A stretch of 64,000 bases of DNA from JAAYKT01 sp964408955 (GCA_964408955.1 CAYPBK010000006.1:17783-81782), one strand, 5' to 3'; numbered from the stretch's first letter, positions 24,823-34,727 are shown. Numbers and translations: made by a program. Notes: generated by a model from the letters alone, not told the origin.

Positions 24823-25329
24823 ATGGATGTGTTATATTTGATAGTGATGGGTGTGGACCCGGGCATTGCTATTTTAGGCTATGGCGTTTTGGAAATATGC
24901 GGGAACAAATATAAAACAATAACTTCCGGTGCAATTACTACATCTGCGGGGCAACCAATGCCAGAAAGATTATCTTTTTTATATGAAAATCTTACAAAGC
25001 TTCTGATCCATTACCGTCCGGAGGCATTTGCCGTTGAGGAATTGTTTTTTAATAAAAATGTTAAAACAGCTTTAACTATAGGACATGCCAGGGGAGTAAT
25101 TATATTAGCGGCTTCAAATCAAGGCATTCCTATTTATGAATACACGCCTCTTCAAGTGAAACAAGCTATAGTTGGCTATGGAAGAGCTGATAAAAACCAG
25201 ATTCAACAAATGGTTAAGATGCTTCTCAATTTAAAAGAAATACCAAAGCCGGATGATGTTGCTGATGCTTTAGCCGTTGCAATTTGTCACGGAAGCAGTT
25301 CGAAATTCTCAGATTTATTTAAAGCTTAA
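24823..25329 (+). CDS. ruvC: Holliday junction endonuclease RuvC
   Basis: A RuvC of up to 168 residues. The acidic catalytic residues are visible: Asp in GVDPGIAILGYG, Glu in AVEELFFNKN and the DD/D pair in KPDDVADALAVAIC. GRADKNQIQQMV is also typical. It resolves Holliday junctions as a dimer with RuvAB. The start is uncertain: ATG 24823, TTG 24838, GTG 24844 and ATG 24847 are all in frame, and the RBS is weak for each. It precedes ruvA by 12 bp. Confidence 0.93.
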   Translation: MDVLYLIVMGVDPGIAILGYGVLEICGNKYKTITSGAITTSAGQPMPERLSFLYENLTKLLIHYRPEAFAVEELFFNKNVKTALTIGHARGVIILAASNQGIPIYEYTPLQVKQAIVGYGRADKNQIQQMVKMLLNLKEIPKPDDVADALAVAICHGSSSKFSDLFKA

Positions 25330-25341
25330 GGGGGGCTATAA

Positions 25342-25926
25342 TTGTTTGAATACATAAATGGGCTAATTTCTGATGTAGGCAATGACTATGCTGTTATAGA
25401 TATAAATGGAGTTGGTTTTAGAGCAACATGCTCAACAAACACCTTAAGGAGCTTAAAAACAGGTAAAATATTTAAGCTGTTTACAACACTGGTGGTGAAA
25501 GAGGACAGCATGACCTTATATGGATTCTCAGATACAAATGAGATGTCAATATTTAAGCTTTTAAACACTGTTTCCGGTATCGGACCGAAAGCAGCTCTAT
25601 CTCTTTTGTCAAGCTTAAAAACAGATGAGCTGGTGTTGGCAATTGTAATGAAGAATAATAAAGAGCTTACTAAAGCACCCGGCATCGGTAAGAAAACGGC
25701 GGATAGGATTATTCTTGAATTAAGGGACAAGCTTAATAGCAGTGATCATATTTCTTCTGTTGCGGCAGATGATGAAAATAACAATACATTGCAAGCAGTG
25801 CAAGCATTAACTTCATTAGGGTACGGCTACAATGAAGCAACCTTTGCATTATCAAAAATAGAGGATAAAAACATTCCAATAGACAGTTTAATAAAAGAGG
25901 CTTTAAAACAGCTTTCAAGAATATAG
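25342..25926 (+). CDS. ruvA: Holliday junction-binding protein RuvA
   Basis: A 194-residue RuvA. It has an N-terminal OB fold (MFEYINGLISDVGNDYAVIDINGVGF), two helix-hairpin-helix motifs (VSGIGPKAALSLLSS and APGIGKKTADRIILELRDKL) and a C-terminal domain III (LQAVQALTSLGYGYNEA). It binds the four-way junction as a tetramer and loads RuvB. Start TTG 25342 follows a GGGGGG-type RBS. It sits nine bases upstream of ruvB. Confidence 0.95.
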   Translation: MFEYINGLISDVGNDYAVIDINGVGFRATCSTNTLRSLKTGKIFKLFTTLVVKEDSMTLYGFSDTNEMSIFKLLNTVSGIGPKAALSLLSSLKTDELVLAIVMKNNKELTKAPGIGKKTADRIILELRDKLNSSDHISSVAADDENNNTLQAVQALTSLGYGYNEATFALSKIEDKNIPIDSLIKEALKQLSRI

Positions 25927-25935
25927 GTGATTAAA

Positions 25936-26934
25936 ATGGAAGATAGGATTATAACCGCTAATCTATTCAATGACGATGATATAGAGCTTAGCCTGCGGCC
26001 AAAATATTTAAATGAATACATAGGGCAAACATCAGCGAAGGAGAAAATGCATATTTTTATTGAGGCTGCAAAAAAAAGAAAAGAAGCTTTAGACCATGTA
26101 TTGCTTTACGGTCCTCCGGGTCTGGGTAAAACTACACTGGCAAATATCATTGCCAATGAGCTGGGGGTCAATGTCAGGGTAACCTCAGGTCCGGCAATAG
26201 AGAAGCAAGGGGATTTAGCTGCAATTCTAACAAATCTCAACTATAACGATGTTTTATTTATAGATGAAATACACAGACTTAACAGGAGTATAGAAGAAAT
26301 TCTATATCCGGCTATGGAGGATTGCGCCATAGACATTATAATCGGAAAAGGCCCCAGTGCCCGCTCTATCAGACTTGATATACCTAGCTTTACACTGATA
26401 GGTGCAACGACAAGAGCAGGAATGATTACATCACCCTTAAGAGATAGATTTGGGGTTATATGCAGGTTAAACTATTACAATGAAGATGACCTCTATCAAA
26501 TAGTGACCAGGTCTGCTAAAATATTAAAAATAGAAATCGAAGAAAAAGGAGCAAAGGAAATAGCTAGAAGATCAAGAGGAACACCCAGGATAGCAAACAG
26601 GCTTCTAAAAAGAGTAAGGGACTTTGCACAGATTAAAGCAAAAGGTGTTATTACAGATAAAGTGGCTGATGAGGGTTTGAAGTTGCTGGAAGTGGACAGC
26701 TATGGTCTTGACGAGATTGACAGAAAAATGCTCCTTACAATTATAGATAAATTTAATGGAGGTCCTGTTGGGCTTGACACCATAGCAGCATCCATCGGCG
26801 AAGAGTCAAATACCATTGAAGATGTATACGAGCCTTATTTACTGCAAATAGGGTTTATAAACAGGACTCCAAGAGGAAGAGTCGTAACGAAAATGGTTTA
26901 TAATCATTTCGGCATACCGGCAGCAGAAGAGTGA
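25936..26934 (+). CDS. ruvB: Holliday junction branch-migration ATPase RuvB
   Basis: A RuvB of about 332 residues. Walker A is YGPPGLGKTTLANIIA (near residue 58), Walker B is FIDEIHRLNRSIEEILYPAMED, sensor I is LIGATTRAGMITSPLRDRFG, and the C-terminal winged helix includes GGPVGLDTIAASIGEE and RTPRGRVVT. It forms the hexameric motor of RuvAB. AGGTGA lies five bases before ATG 25936, which is preferred over the in-frame GTG at 25927. Confidence 0.96.
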   Translation: MEDRIITANLFNDDDIELSLRPKYLNEYIGQTSAKEKMHIFIEAAKKRKEALDHVLLYGPPGLGKTTLANIIANELGVNVRVTSGPAIEKQGDLAAILTNLNYNDVLFIDEIHRLNRSIEEILYPAMEDCAIDIIIGKGPSARSIRLDIPSFTLIGATTRAGMITSPLRDRFGVICRLNYYNEDDLYQIVTRSAKILKIEIEEKGAKEIARRSRGTPRIANRLLKRVRDFAQIKAKGVITDKVADEGLKLLEVDSYGLDEIDRKMLLTIIDKFNGGPVGLDTIAASIGEESNTIEDVYEPYLLQIGFINRTPRGRVVTKMVYNHFGIPAAEE

Positions 26935-26976
26935 TGCTGATTCTAGGAAGTGTAATAAGACAGGAAGGAAGCTAAA

Positions 26977-28617
26977 ATGAAAATTATTAAAGCTATAGCA
27001 CTTTATTTAATTATTATTAATTTTTTCGTTCAAGGGAGTTTTCTTTATGCTGCTAAAAGCAGTCCTGATTACATAGATGTCGGGTTGAATTATAACAATC
27101 CTTTGTTTTATAACATTAACATTAAAAGCAATAAGCCGGTAGAATTAGCTTTCAAGACTAAAGATAAGAATATGTCTTTACCTGCATTTCCAGCCATAGA
27201 TTATTCATTTCGTAAGGACTCTTATTACAATATAATTAATAATGAAACTAAAGCCATACAATTTGTGAAAGCAGTCAAATACAGCGGTATTTTAATTGGC
27301 CCTTATCACGTACAAATAGGTGATACCTATGATAGCTATGATGCGGCAAGGAATACTTTAAGTACCTACAAAAAGTTGATTAAGGATGCTTATATTGTTT
27401 ATGAAGACGGCTGGAAGTTGTGGTGCGGTTTACTGCTGGATCAAAATGAATGTAAAGCTCTAATAGAAAAATTACAAAATACTTTGCCAAATACTAAACA
27501 CAAAACTATAGAGCCGGATATTAACAGAGTGCAGATTATTGATCAGTCTACAGGTGAGATTGTTTTAGTTTGTAATAGTGATGAAATAGAGGTACTACAA
27601 TGCAATGAGGAAGGCTCAGGGTTATTAGAATATAATGGTTCTAGATATAGAGGGGATATAATATTAAAAGTTCAAAATGACGGCTCCTTTGGGGTTATTA
27701 ACCATTTGCCTTTGGAATATTACCTATATGGTGTTGTTCCAAGTGAAATGTATCCGTTATGGCCCATAGAAGCTTTAAAAGCTCAGGCTGTTGCGGCAAG
27801 GAATTTTGCTATGTTAAACCTCAATAAGCATATTAAAGACGGTTACGGTTTATGTAACACTCAGCATTGCCAGGTATATAAAGGCTTTGATAATGAGCAT
27901 GAATGTACGAATGAGGCAGTAGACAAAACTAAAGGTAAATTATTATATTATAAAGAGGAATTGGCACAAACCTATTATCATTCCAGCAGTGGGGGACACA
28001 CTGAGAATTCAGAAAATGTATGGAGCGAGGCAGTTCCTTACATAAGAGGTGTAAAGGACACCTATGGACTAGGCAGCCCCAATGATGAATGGTTATGCAG
28101 TCTGGATAAAGCATTTATAGAAAGCAAGCTGTCGGCTAATAATTATAATATTGGAGAGCTACTTGATATAAAAGCTTTGGATATCAGCGAGTTTGGCAGA
28201 GTTACAAAACTTGAGTTTAAAGGTAGGTCAAGCACTGCTATATTTGAGAAAGAAAGAATAAGAACAATCCTGGGTACAGCTAATATAAAAAGCACATGGT
28301 ATGAAATAAAAACAGAGTCAGATATAAATGTGTTTCAATTAGAGGAAAACAATAGTATAGTAAAAAGACCTGAGGGGTTGCAGTTAATTTCTGCTGATAG
28401 TAGAAAAACAATAAAATCCCAGGATAAAAATATATATATTAAAGGATTGTTTGAAACAAAGAAGTATAGTATCCTACCTAGTGAATATATATTTTCCGGC
28501 AAAGGATGGGGACACGGCCTTGGTCTTAGTCAATATGGCGCAAAGGGCATGGCAGAAGAAGGATATAACTATACTGAAATTTTAGAGTATTATTTTAAAG
28601 GCACTAAAGTAAAATGA
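26977..28617 (+). CDS. SpoIID/LytB-domain protein
   Basis: A 546-residue exported protein. A signal peptide (about residues 1-25) is followed by an N-terminal region with a SPOR-like segment (YSGILIGPYHVQIGDTYDSYDAARN). The SpoIID domain comes from about residue 190: LPLEYYLYGVVPSEMYPLWPIEALKAQAVAARNFA, CNTQHCQVYKG, YYHSSSGGHTENSENVW and a final GWGHGLGLSQYGAKGMAEEG. SpoIID-family enzymes are lytic transglycosylases acting on denuded glycan strands during engulfment. This paralogue is longer than SpoIID and may act on vegetative or cortex wall. AGGAAGG precedes the ATG. Confidence 0.85.
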   Translation: MKIIKAIALYLIIINFFVQGSFLYAAKSSPDYIDVGLNYNNPLFYNINIKSNKPVELAFKTKDKNMSLPAFPAIDYSFRKDSYYNIINNETKAIQFVKAVKYSGILIGPYHVQIGDTYDSYDAARNTLSTYKKLIKDAYIVYEDGWKLWCGLLLDQNECKALIEKLQNTLPNTKHKTIEPDINRVQIIDQSTGEIVLVCNSDEIEVLQCNEEGSGLLEYNGSRYRGDIILKVQNDGSFGVINHLPLEYYLYGVVPSEMYPLWPIEALKAQAVAARNFAMLNLNKHIKDGYGLCNTQHCQVYKGFDNEHECTNEAVDKTKGKLLYYKEELAQTYYHSSSGGHTENSENVWSEAVPYIRGVKDTYGLGSPNDEWLCSLDKAFIESKLSANNYNIGELLDIKALDISEFGRVTKLEFKGRSSTAIFEKERIRTILGTANIKSTWYEIKTESDINVFQLEENNSIVKRPEGLQLISADSRKTIKSQDKNIYIKGLFETKKYSILPSEYIFSGKGWGHGLGLSQYGAKGMAEEGYNYTEILEYYFKGTKVK

Positions 28618-28710
28618 ATTATACGAAATAAATCTTTCGCGTAATTCCTAAAACATTTAATCACTTAGCTTATAGACCTTCAGGTTTATCAGCTTGAAAG
28701 AGGGCAAAAA

Positions 28711-29736
28711 GTGCAGACAAATGATTTCAATTACTACTTACCTGATGGGCTGATTGCTCAAGAACCTATTTACCCAAGAGATGCGTCAAGGCTTCTAGTA
28801 TTAAATAAATACAGCGGGGAAACAGAACATACGGTGTTTAATCACGTTATAGATTATTTAAATCCAAATGACTGTTTGGTTTTAAACAATACAAAGGTTA
28901 TACCCGCCAGGTTGTTCGGTGTTAAAAAAGATACTAAAAGTCCAATAGAATTTCTTCTCTTAAATCGGATTGATAAAGATACCTGGGAGGTAATATTAAA
29001 ACCGGGTAAAAAAGCAAAACTAAACACTGAATTCCTATTTGGAGATAATGAATTAGTGGGTAAGGTTATTGATATAATAGAAGGCGGCAATAGAATTATT
29101 GAATTTCAATATGAAGGCATATTCGAGAATATTTTGGATAAGCTTGGTAAGGTGCCGTTACCACCTTATATAAAAAAAGAGCTAAAGGACAAGGACAGAT
29201 ATCAAACTATATATTCAAAGTACGAAGGCTCAGCCGCTGCACCAACAGCAGGACTTCATTTTACTGAGGAGCTATTGGATAGAATACAAAAAAAAGGAGT
29301 AAAAATTGCATATATCACTTTGCATATCGGCTTGGGAACTTTTAGACCGGTGAAGACCGGCAATATAGAAGATCATATAATGCACAGTGAATATTATGAA
29401 ATTACTGATGAATGTGCAAATATAATTAATATGGTAAAGAAAGAAAAAGGAAGAATAATTTGTGTCGGCACGACATCTTCCAGGACTCTGGAATCTGCAG
29501 CTACAGAAAATGGCTTTATTGCAGCGAAAAAAGGTTGGACTGATATATTTATTTATCCCGGATATAAGTTCTTGATTACAGATGGTATGATAACTAATTT
29601 TCACTTGCCTGAATCTACTTTATTAATGTTAGTCAGTGCCATAGCAGGCAAAGATAATATTTTAAAAGCTTATAAAGAGGCAATAGACTTAAAATATAGA
29701 TTTTTTAGCTTTGGGGATGCAATGCTCATAGTATAG
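28711..29736 (+). CDS. queA: tRNA preQ1(34) S-adenosylmethionine ribosyltransferase-isomerase
   Basis: A 341-residue QueA with NDFNYYLPDGLIAQEPIYPRDASRLL at the start, NDCLVLNNTKVIPARLFG, PLPPYIKKELKDKDRYQTIYSKYEGSAAAPTAGLHFT, THIGLGTFRPV-like residues and FHLPESTLLMLVSAI. It converts preQ1 in tRNA to epoxyqueuosine. It lies in the conserved ruvB-queA-tgt-yajC-secDF order. Start GTG 28711 follows GAGGG. Confidence 0.95.
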   Translation: MQTNDFNYYLPDGLIAQEPIYPRDASRLLVLNKYSGETEHTVFNHVIDYLNPNDCLVLNNTKVIPARLFGVKKDTKSPIEFLLLNRIDKDTWEVILKPGKKAKLNTEFLFGDNELVGKVIDIIEGGNRIIEFQYEGIFENILDKLGKVPLPPYIKKELKDKDRYQTIYSKYEGSAAAPTAGLHFTEELLDRIQKKGVKIAYITLHIGLGTFRPVKTGNIEDHIMHSEYYEITDECANIINMVKKEKGRIICVGTTSSRTLESAATENGFIAAKKGWTDIFIYPGYKFLITDGMITNFHLPESTLLMLVSAIAGKDNILKAYKEAIDLKYRFFSFGDAMLIV

Positions 29737-29798
29737 CTGATTAGACAGATAATGCATTGTCATACCATGGACATTAAACTTTTAAAGGGGGTAGAGAG

Positions 29799-30428
29799 GT
29801 GAAAATTAATTTCATCAAAAACAAAATATCTAAATATACCTATTACTTTGAAGTTCTTTTGGCAATATTTATAATGGCAGCAGTTATAATTAGCTTGTAT
29901 GATCTTATTAAATATTTACTTATAATTTTTAACACAAACACCTTTGACTCTTATGATATTTTCCAGAAATTCTTAGGTCACGTATTATTATTGGTTGTGG
30001 GTATGGAGCTTGTTATAATGCTGATTTCCCATACAACATCAAGTGTGCTGGAGGTAGTATTGTATGCTATAGCACGAAAAATGCTAATTCATAGTGCAAG
30101 TATGCTGGAGGTTGTTCTGGGAGTAATCGCAATAGCTGCGGTATTTGCCATAAGAAAGTTTTTATTCACGAAAGAAATTAGGATTGAAGGCAATGGTACT
30201 GTTTTTTCAGCGGCTACTGAAGTTAAGGATGCCAACACTATTACAGGGCTCAACATACCAGAGATTTGCGGTAATACTATAGGTGGCGTAATAACAAAGC
30301 TATCGGAGGATACGGACAGAGCAATATATGAAGGAATAGAATTTAGAGTAGGTAATGCAAGATTAAAGGTTTTATCAATAAAGGATAAGCTGATAGAAAA
30401 GGTCCTTATAGAGAATCTGGATGAATAA
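29799..30428 (+). CDS. membrane protein with transporter-associated (CorC_HlyC-like) domain
   Basis: A 209-residue protein with three or four membrane segments in residues 18-125. The arrangement resembles PsiE-type membrane proteins (GHVLLLVVGMELVIMLISH). A soluble C-terminal region follows, with ITGLNIPEICGNTIGGVITKLSED and GIEFRVGNARLKVLSIKDKLIEKV, which looks like the CorC_HlyC transporter-associated domain. The combination suggests a regulatory or ion-related membrane protein; no function is established. It overlaps the tgt reading frame only if the earliest tgt ATG is used. AAAGGGGG precedes the GTG. Confidence 0.6.
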   Translation: MKINFIKNKISKYTYYFEVLLAIFIMAAVIISLYDLIKYLLIIFNTNTFDSYDIFQKFLGHVLLLVVGMELVIMLISHTTSSVLEVVLYAIARKMLIHSASMLEVVLGVIAIAAVFAIRKFLFTKEIRIEGNGTVFSAATEVKDANTITGLNIPEICGNTIGGVITKLSEDTDRAIYEGIEFRVGNARLKVLSIKDKLIEKVLIENLDE

Positions 30429-30441
30429 CGGAGGTACATTT

Positions 30442-31560
30442 GTGGCAGTTCAATTTGAATTGATTAAAGAATGTAAATATACAAAAGCACGTTTGGGAAG
30501 ACTTCATACACCCCACGGAACAATTGACACCCCTGCTTTTATGCCCGTTGGTACTCAGGCATCTGTTAAAGCTATGGACCCTAATGAACTGAAGGATATT
30601 GGTGCACAGATAATATTAAGCAATACCTATCATTTATATATAAGACCCGGACATAAGCTTATTGAAAAAGCGGGAGGTCTTCATAAATTTATTAATTGGG
30701 ATAGACCTATATTAACTGATAGCGGCGGTTTTCAGGTTTTCAGTCTAAATGAGCTTAGAAAAATCACGGAGGAAGGGGTGGAATTCAAATCTCATTTAGA
30801 TGGTTCAAAGCATTTTTTTACTCCCGAGTATGTGATGGAAATACAAAAATCCCTTGGTTCAAATATAATAATGGCTTTTGATGAATGTATTCCGTACCCT
30901 TGTGATAAGGATTATGCGTCAAAATCTATGGAAAGAACATTGAGATGGTTAAAAAGATGTAAAAGTGCCCATGGAGATAACGATAAACAAGCCCTATTTG
31001 GTATAGTGCAGGGTGGTGTTTTTAAAGACTTAAGAATCGAATCAGCTAAAAGAACAGTAGAAATAGATTTACCCGGATATGCATTAGGCGGTCTTAGCGT
31101 TGGTGAACCAAAAGATATAATGAATGAAATAATAGATTACTCCACTCCGTATTTACCTAAGACAAAACCAAGATACCTTATGGGAGTTGGCAGTCCTGAT
31201 TCTCTAATTGAAGGTTCTATGGGCGGCATAGATATGTTTGACTGTGTTTTACCGACAAGGATTGCAAGAAACGGGACAGTGATGACTTCCAAAGGGAAAT
31301 TAGTTGTAAGAAACGCAGCATACGCAGAGGATTTCAGACCCTTGGATGATAATTGCGATTGCTATGCCTGTAAAAATTTTTCCAGAGCGTATATAAGGCA
31401 TCTGATTAAGGCGGGAGAAATCCTTGGTGCTCGATTGACTACCATACATAATCTGAGGTTTCTTCAAAACCTTATGAAGGATATTCGCCAAGCAATAGCA
31501 AATGATGATTTGATTAATTTTAAAAATGTATTTTTTAAAAATTTTGGTTATGATAAATAA
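30442..31560 (+). CDS. tgt: queuine/preQ1 tRNA-ribosyltransferase
   Basis: A Tgt of about 372 residues. The substrate loop is TDSGGFQVFSL with Asp near residue 95, FGIVQGGVFKDLR and YALGGLSVGEP follow, and zinc ligands lie in CDCYACKNFSRAYIRHL. It swaps G34 of tRNA for preQ1, the substrate of QueA. GTG 30442 is set by CGGAGGT at 30429-30435, six bases upstream; the in-frame ATG at 30421 lies before the RBS and would overlap the previous gene. Confidence 0.95.
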   Translation: MAVQFELIKECKYTKARLGRLHTPHGTIDTPAFMPVGTQASVKAMDPNELKDIGAQIILSNTYHLYIRPGHKLIEKAGGLHKFINWDRPILTDSGGFQVFSLNELRKITEEGVEFKSHLDGSKHFFTPEYVMEIQKSLGSNIIMAFDECIPYPCDKDYASKSMERTLRWLKRCKSAHGDNDKQALFGIVQGGVFKDLRIESAKRTVEIDLPGYALGGLSVGEPKDIMNEIIDYSTPYLPKTKPRYLMGVGSPDSLIEGSMGGIDMFDCVLPTRIARNGTVMTSKGKLVVRNAAYAEDFRPLDDNCDCYACKNFSRAYIRHLIKAGEILGARLTTIHNLRFLQNLMKDIRQAIANDDLINFKNVFFKNFGYDK

Positions 31561-31623
31561 TATAAATAAAAAGAAGGATTTTCTAAAAATTTATTGAATA
31601 TAAAATTCGAAAGGTGTGATAGT

Positions 31624-31890
31624 ATGCCACAATGGGCGCCAACTGTGCTGATGTATGCAGCTATTTTAGGAATATTTTATTTCCTACTGATTCGACCTCA
31701 AAGGAAAAAGGAAAAGGAAACACAAGAAATGAGGAAGAGCTTACAAGAGGGAGATGAAGTATTAACAATCGGAGGTATTTATGGAAAAGTGCTTAATATT
31801 AAAGATGATATTATCACTATAGAAATAGGTGCCGACAAGGTTAAGCTAAAAATAGCGAAATGGGCAATTGGAAGGAAAATTCAATCCTAA
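31624..31890 (+). CDS. yajC: preprotein translocase subunit YajC
   Basis: An 88-residue YajC with one N-terminal membrane helix (about residues 7-23) ending in YFLLIRPQRKKEKE, then EMRKSLQEGDEVLTIGGIYGKV and a beta-rich domain. It associates with SecDF. AAAGGTG (31611-31617) sets ATG 31624, rejecting an in-frame TTG at 31594. A strong terminator follows. Confidence 0.93.
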   Translation: MPQWAPTVLMYAAILGIFYFLLIRPQRKKEKETQEMRKSLQEGDEVLTIGGIYGKVLNIKDDIITIEIGADKVKLKIAKWAIGRKIQS

Positions 31891-31893
31891 TGT

Positions 31894-31925
31894 AAAAAGT
31901 AACTTGAATTATCAAGTTACTTTTT
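31894..31925 (+). terminator. rho-independent terminator after yajC
   Basis: 14-bp stem, AAAAAGTAACTTGA and TCAAGTTACTTTTT, with a 4-base loop. Confidence 0.92.
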
Positions 31926-32093
31926 AACATTAATAGTCAAGGATTATGCCGAATTAATTAATTTTGGAATAAAATATAGACTTTGAAAGGAAAATATATC
32001 TAATGCTCTATTGTTTATGTATAACCCTTCGATTTTAAGAATAATTGTTTGAATTATTGAATAAAGTGTACTAAAATGTTGGAGGTGTTTGAA

Positions 32094-32501
32094 TTGCAGA
32101 AACTTAACAGAGGCATTAGAAACAAAATAGAAAAGGATAATAGCATATTGAAAATCACTATTAAATCAGTTGTTTTGGCTTTAATAATTTCTTTGATATG
32201 TATAATAATTTATGCTATTGTGTTATCAATAACACCCGTTTCGGACAATACAATGTCCATAGTGACCCAATTAATATCCATGATTAGCATATTGGCTGCG
32301 GGCATATATTGCGGTATGAGAGTAAATAGAAGAGGATGGCTATACGGGCTGATAGTCGGGATTGTCTATATAGTGATACTTATTCCCATAGGTATGTTAT
32401 GGGGGCAGACGATTACCTTTGATAAATACTTTTTAGCAAGACTGTTATTAGCGTCTTCCGTAGGTTTAATCGGAGGAATAATAGGAGTTAATATAGCTTA
32501 A
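32094..32501 (+). CDS. TIGR04086 family membrane protein
   Basis: A membrane protein of about 135 residues with four predicted helices (VVLALIISLICIIIYAIV; MISILAAGIYCGMRV; YGLIVGIVYIVILIPIG; LLLASSVGLIGGIIGVNIA), the layout of the TIGR04086 family found between yajC and secDF in many Clostridia. Function is unknown. GGAGGTG at 32081-32087 places the start at TTG 32094; an in-frame ATG at 32076 lies upstream of the RBS. Confidence 0.8.
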   Translation: MQKLNRGIRNKIEKDNSILKITIKSVVLALIISLICIIIYAIVLSITPVSDNTMSIVTQLISMISILAAGIYCGMRVNRRGWLYGLIVGIVYIVILIPIGMLWGQTITFDKYFLARLLLASSVGLIGGIIGVNIA

Positions 32502-32518
32502 ATGATTTCCTAATTTAA

Positions 32519-32547
32519 TTGACTAGCTATATTAAAAGTAATATAAT
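32519..32547 (+). promoter_or_regulatory. sigma-A promoter of secDF
   Basis: TTGACT (32519-32524), an exact 17-bp spacer and consensus TATAAT (32542-32547), 33 bp before the ATG. Confidence 0.75.
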
Positions 32548-32579
32548 TACCAATGTGAACTTTTAAAGGGGGAGTACAG

Positions 32580-34721
32580 ATGAATTCAAAAAATACGATT
32601 AAATTCATATTAATAGTATTAATAATTGGAATAATAGCATACACAGCATCCTATGGAGTTAGTATAGGAAAGTATGAAGTATTACCGGTTAAAACACTTA
32701 TTAAGCTGGGATTAGACTTAAGAGGAGGGGCGGATGTCGTTTTAGAAGCCCAAGGAACTCCTGATGACCCCGTTACAGATGAAAAAATGGACAGGGCGGT
32801 TGCCACTATCAGAGAGCGTATAGACAATTTAGGCGTAACAGAGCCGGTCATAACACGACAAGGCGGCAAAAGGATCAGAGTTGGCTTGCCGGAAATACAG
32901 GATACTCAAAGAGCTTTAGAGATTATTGGGAAAACAGCTCAGCTAAAGTTTGTTGACGAAGAAGAAAATGTCGTAATAACAGGTAATGATATTAAAGACG
33001 CTAAAGCCGTATTTTCAACAAATCCATCTACAAAGATTCAAGAAGCCGTTGTGTCCCTTGAATTAAATCCGGATGGTGCGAAGAAATTTGCTACAGCCAC
33101 TTCGCAAAATGTCGGTAAAATAATAGCTATTTTACTTGATGACAACATTATATCCGCGCCTCAGGTCAGAGAGCCTATCACAGACGGGAAATGTCAGATA
33201 TCGGGCAGGATGTCTATGGAAGAAGCAGGAGATTTGGCTATGCTTATTAGAGCCGGAGCACTTCCTGTAGAGCTAAAAACCCTTCAAGTGACGAGCATTG
33301 GCCCGGAGCTGGGTGCTAACTCCTTTGAGAAGAGCTTCGCCGCAGGCAAAATTGGAATACTCTTAGTATTCTTATTTATGATTGCTTACTATAGATTCCC
33401 GGGTTTAGTAGCAAGTATTGCTTTAGTATTATATATAAGCATTGTATTATTAGTTTTAGCCGCAATAAAAGCAACTCTAACATTACCCGGTATTGCCGGA
33501 CTTATACTTTCCATAGGTATGGCAGTTGATGCGAATGTTATTATTTTTGAGAGAATAAAGGAAGAGCTGCTAATGGGTAAAACCATTAGGTCTGCTATTG
33601 ATTCCGGATTTAGAAGAGCTTTTTTAGCTATACTGGATTCTAATATCACTACTCTAATAGCTGCAATAGTACTCTTTTACCTTGGTGCCGGACCCATTAA
33701 AGGCTTTGCAGTAACGCTTTCCATAGGTATTCTTGCAAGTATGTTTACGGCTATTGTCGTAACAAAGCTTTTATTAAAGCTATTTGAAAGCACCAACCTA
33801 CTAAAGGATAAAAAATTCTGGACTATGACAAAAGAAGGAAAAACTCTAAAAATTTACGATATTGTTAAACATAAGAAAACGTGGTTTGCAATTTCAGGAG
33901 TAATTATAATAATAGGCTTGTCATTATCCATGATAAACGGAGGGTTAAATTACGGAATAGATTTTACAGGCGGCACATCCTTGCAGGCAGATATAGGCAG
34001 AAGCTTTGAAGTGAAAGAAGTAAAGGAAATAATAGATAAATACGATAAAGAGGCTACAATAACCTATGCAGGCAACGAAAAGGAAGAAGTCATAGTTAGA
34101 ACAAAGATGGAATTTGATGATGAAACAAGAGGCGAGATACTTGACAGCTTCCAAGAGACTTTTAATATTACATCAGGTAAAATAAATTTTGAATCCATTG
34201 GACCCGCTATCGGTGCTGAGTTGAAAAAGCAAGCTTTATTGGCTTTACTTATAGCAAATTTAGGGATACTAATCTATATATCCATAAGGTTTGAATGGAG
34301 ATTTGGCTTGGCTTCCATATTTGCACTTCTCCATGACGCAATAATAATGACTGTGTTTTATGGCGCAATGAAAATACCTGTTAACAGCTCCTTTATAGCT
34401 GCTATTTTAACTATTATCGGTTACTCAATTAATGCCACAATAGTTATATTTGACAGAATACGTGAAAATCTAAAATCTGTGAGGAGAGTTAACCCCGAAA
34501 GCATAATTAACGAAAGCATAAGTCAGACTATAGCAAGATCTATAAACACATCCTTAACTACTTTGCTTACTATAGCCACATTATATATACTAGGTGTACC
34601 GGCAGTAAAGGAATTCGCTTTGCCTATAATAGTTGGATTATTAAGCGGTACTTACTCCTCCGTGTTTATTGCCAGCCCTGTGTGGTTATTTTTAAAAAAT
34701 AAAACACAAACCTCACGTTAA
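32580..34721 (+). CDS. secDF: SecDF protein-export membrane protein (SecD-SecF fusion)
   Basis: A 713-residue fused SecD-SecF. SecD part: first helix (about residues 7-25), LGLDLRGGADVVLEAQG, the P1 periplasmic-type domain with RIDNLGVTEPVI, then helices with GLILSIGMAVDANVIIFERIKEEL. SecF part from about residue 420: NYGIDFTGGTSLQADIG, SIGPAIGAELKKQALLALL and the helix pair GYSINATIVIFDRIREN. It uses the ion gradient to aid Sec export. GGGGGAG precedes the ATG. Many Clostridia have separate secD and secF; here they are one chain. Confidence 0.94.
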   Translation: MNSKNTIKFILIVLIIGIIAYTASYGVSIGKYEVLPVKTLIKLGLDLRGGADVVLEAQGTPDDPVTDEKMDRAVATIRERIDNLGVTEPVITRQGGKRIRVGLPEIQDTQRALEIIGKTAQLKFVDEEENVVITGNDIKDAKAVFSTNPSTKIQEAVVSLELNPDGAKKFATATSQNVGKIIAILLDDNIISAPQVREPITDGKCQISGRMSMEEAGDLAMLIRAGALPVELKTLQVTSIGPELGANSFEKSFAAGKIGILLVFLFMIAYYRFPGLVASIALVLYISIVLLVLAAIKATLTLPGIAGLILSIGMAVDANVIIFERIKEELLMGKTIRSAIDSGFRRAFLAILDSNITTLIAAIVLFYLGAGPIKGFAVTLSIGILASMFTAIVVTKLLLKLFESTNLLKDKKFWTMTKEGKTLKIYDIVKHKKTWFAISGVIIIIGLSLSMINGGLNYGIDFTGGTSLQADIGRSFEVKEVKEIIDKYDKEATITYAGNEKEEVIVRTKMEFDDETRGEILDSFQETFNITSGKINFESIGPAIGAELKKQALLALLIANLGILIYISIRFEWRFGLASIFALLHDAIIMTVFYGAMKIPVNSSFIAAILTIIGYSINATIVIFDRIRENLKSVRRVNPESIINESISQTIARSINTSLTTLLTIATLYILGVPAVKEFALPIIVGLLSGTYSSVFIASPVWLFLKNKTQTSR

Positions 34722-34727
34722 AATAAA

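Noticed and set aside
28618..28710. preQ1 riboswitch before queA
   Set aside because: An imperfect hairpin is present near 28667-28697, but the preQ1 aptamer pattern is not seen.
32055..32077. Promoter TTGAAT-N17-TAAAAT before the TIGR04086 gene
   Set aside because: The implied transcript start would fall within the ribosome-binding site, so it is unlikely to be functional.
32502..32579. SCIFF ranthipeptide precursor and maturase near the TIGR04086 gene
   Set aside because: They are often found here in Clostridia, but only 78 bp separate the TIGR04086 gene from secDF and no Cys-rich small ORF is present.
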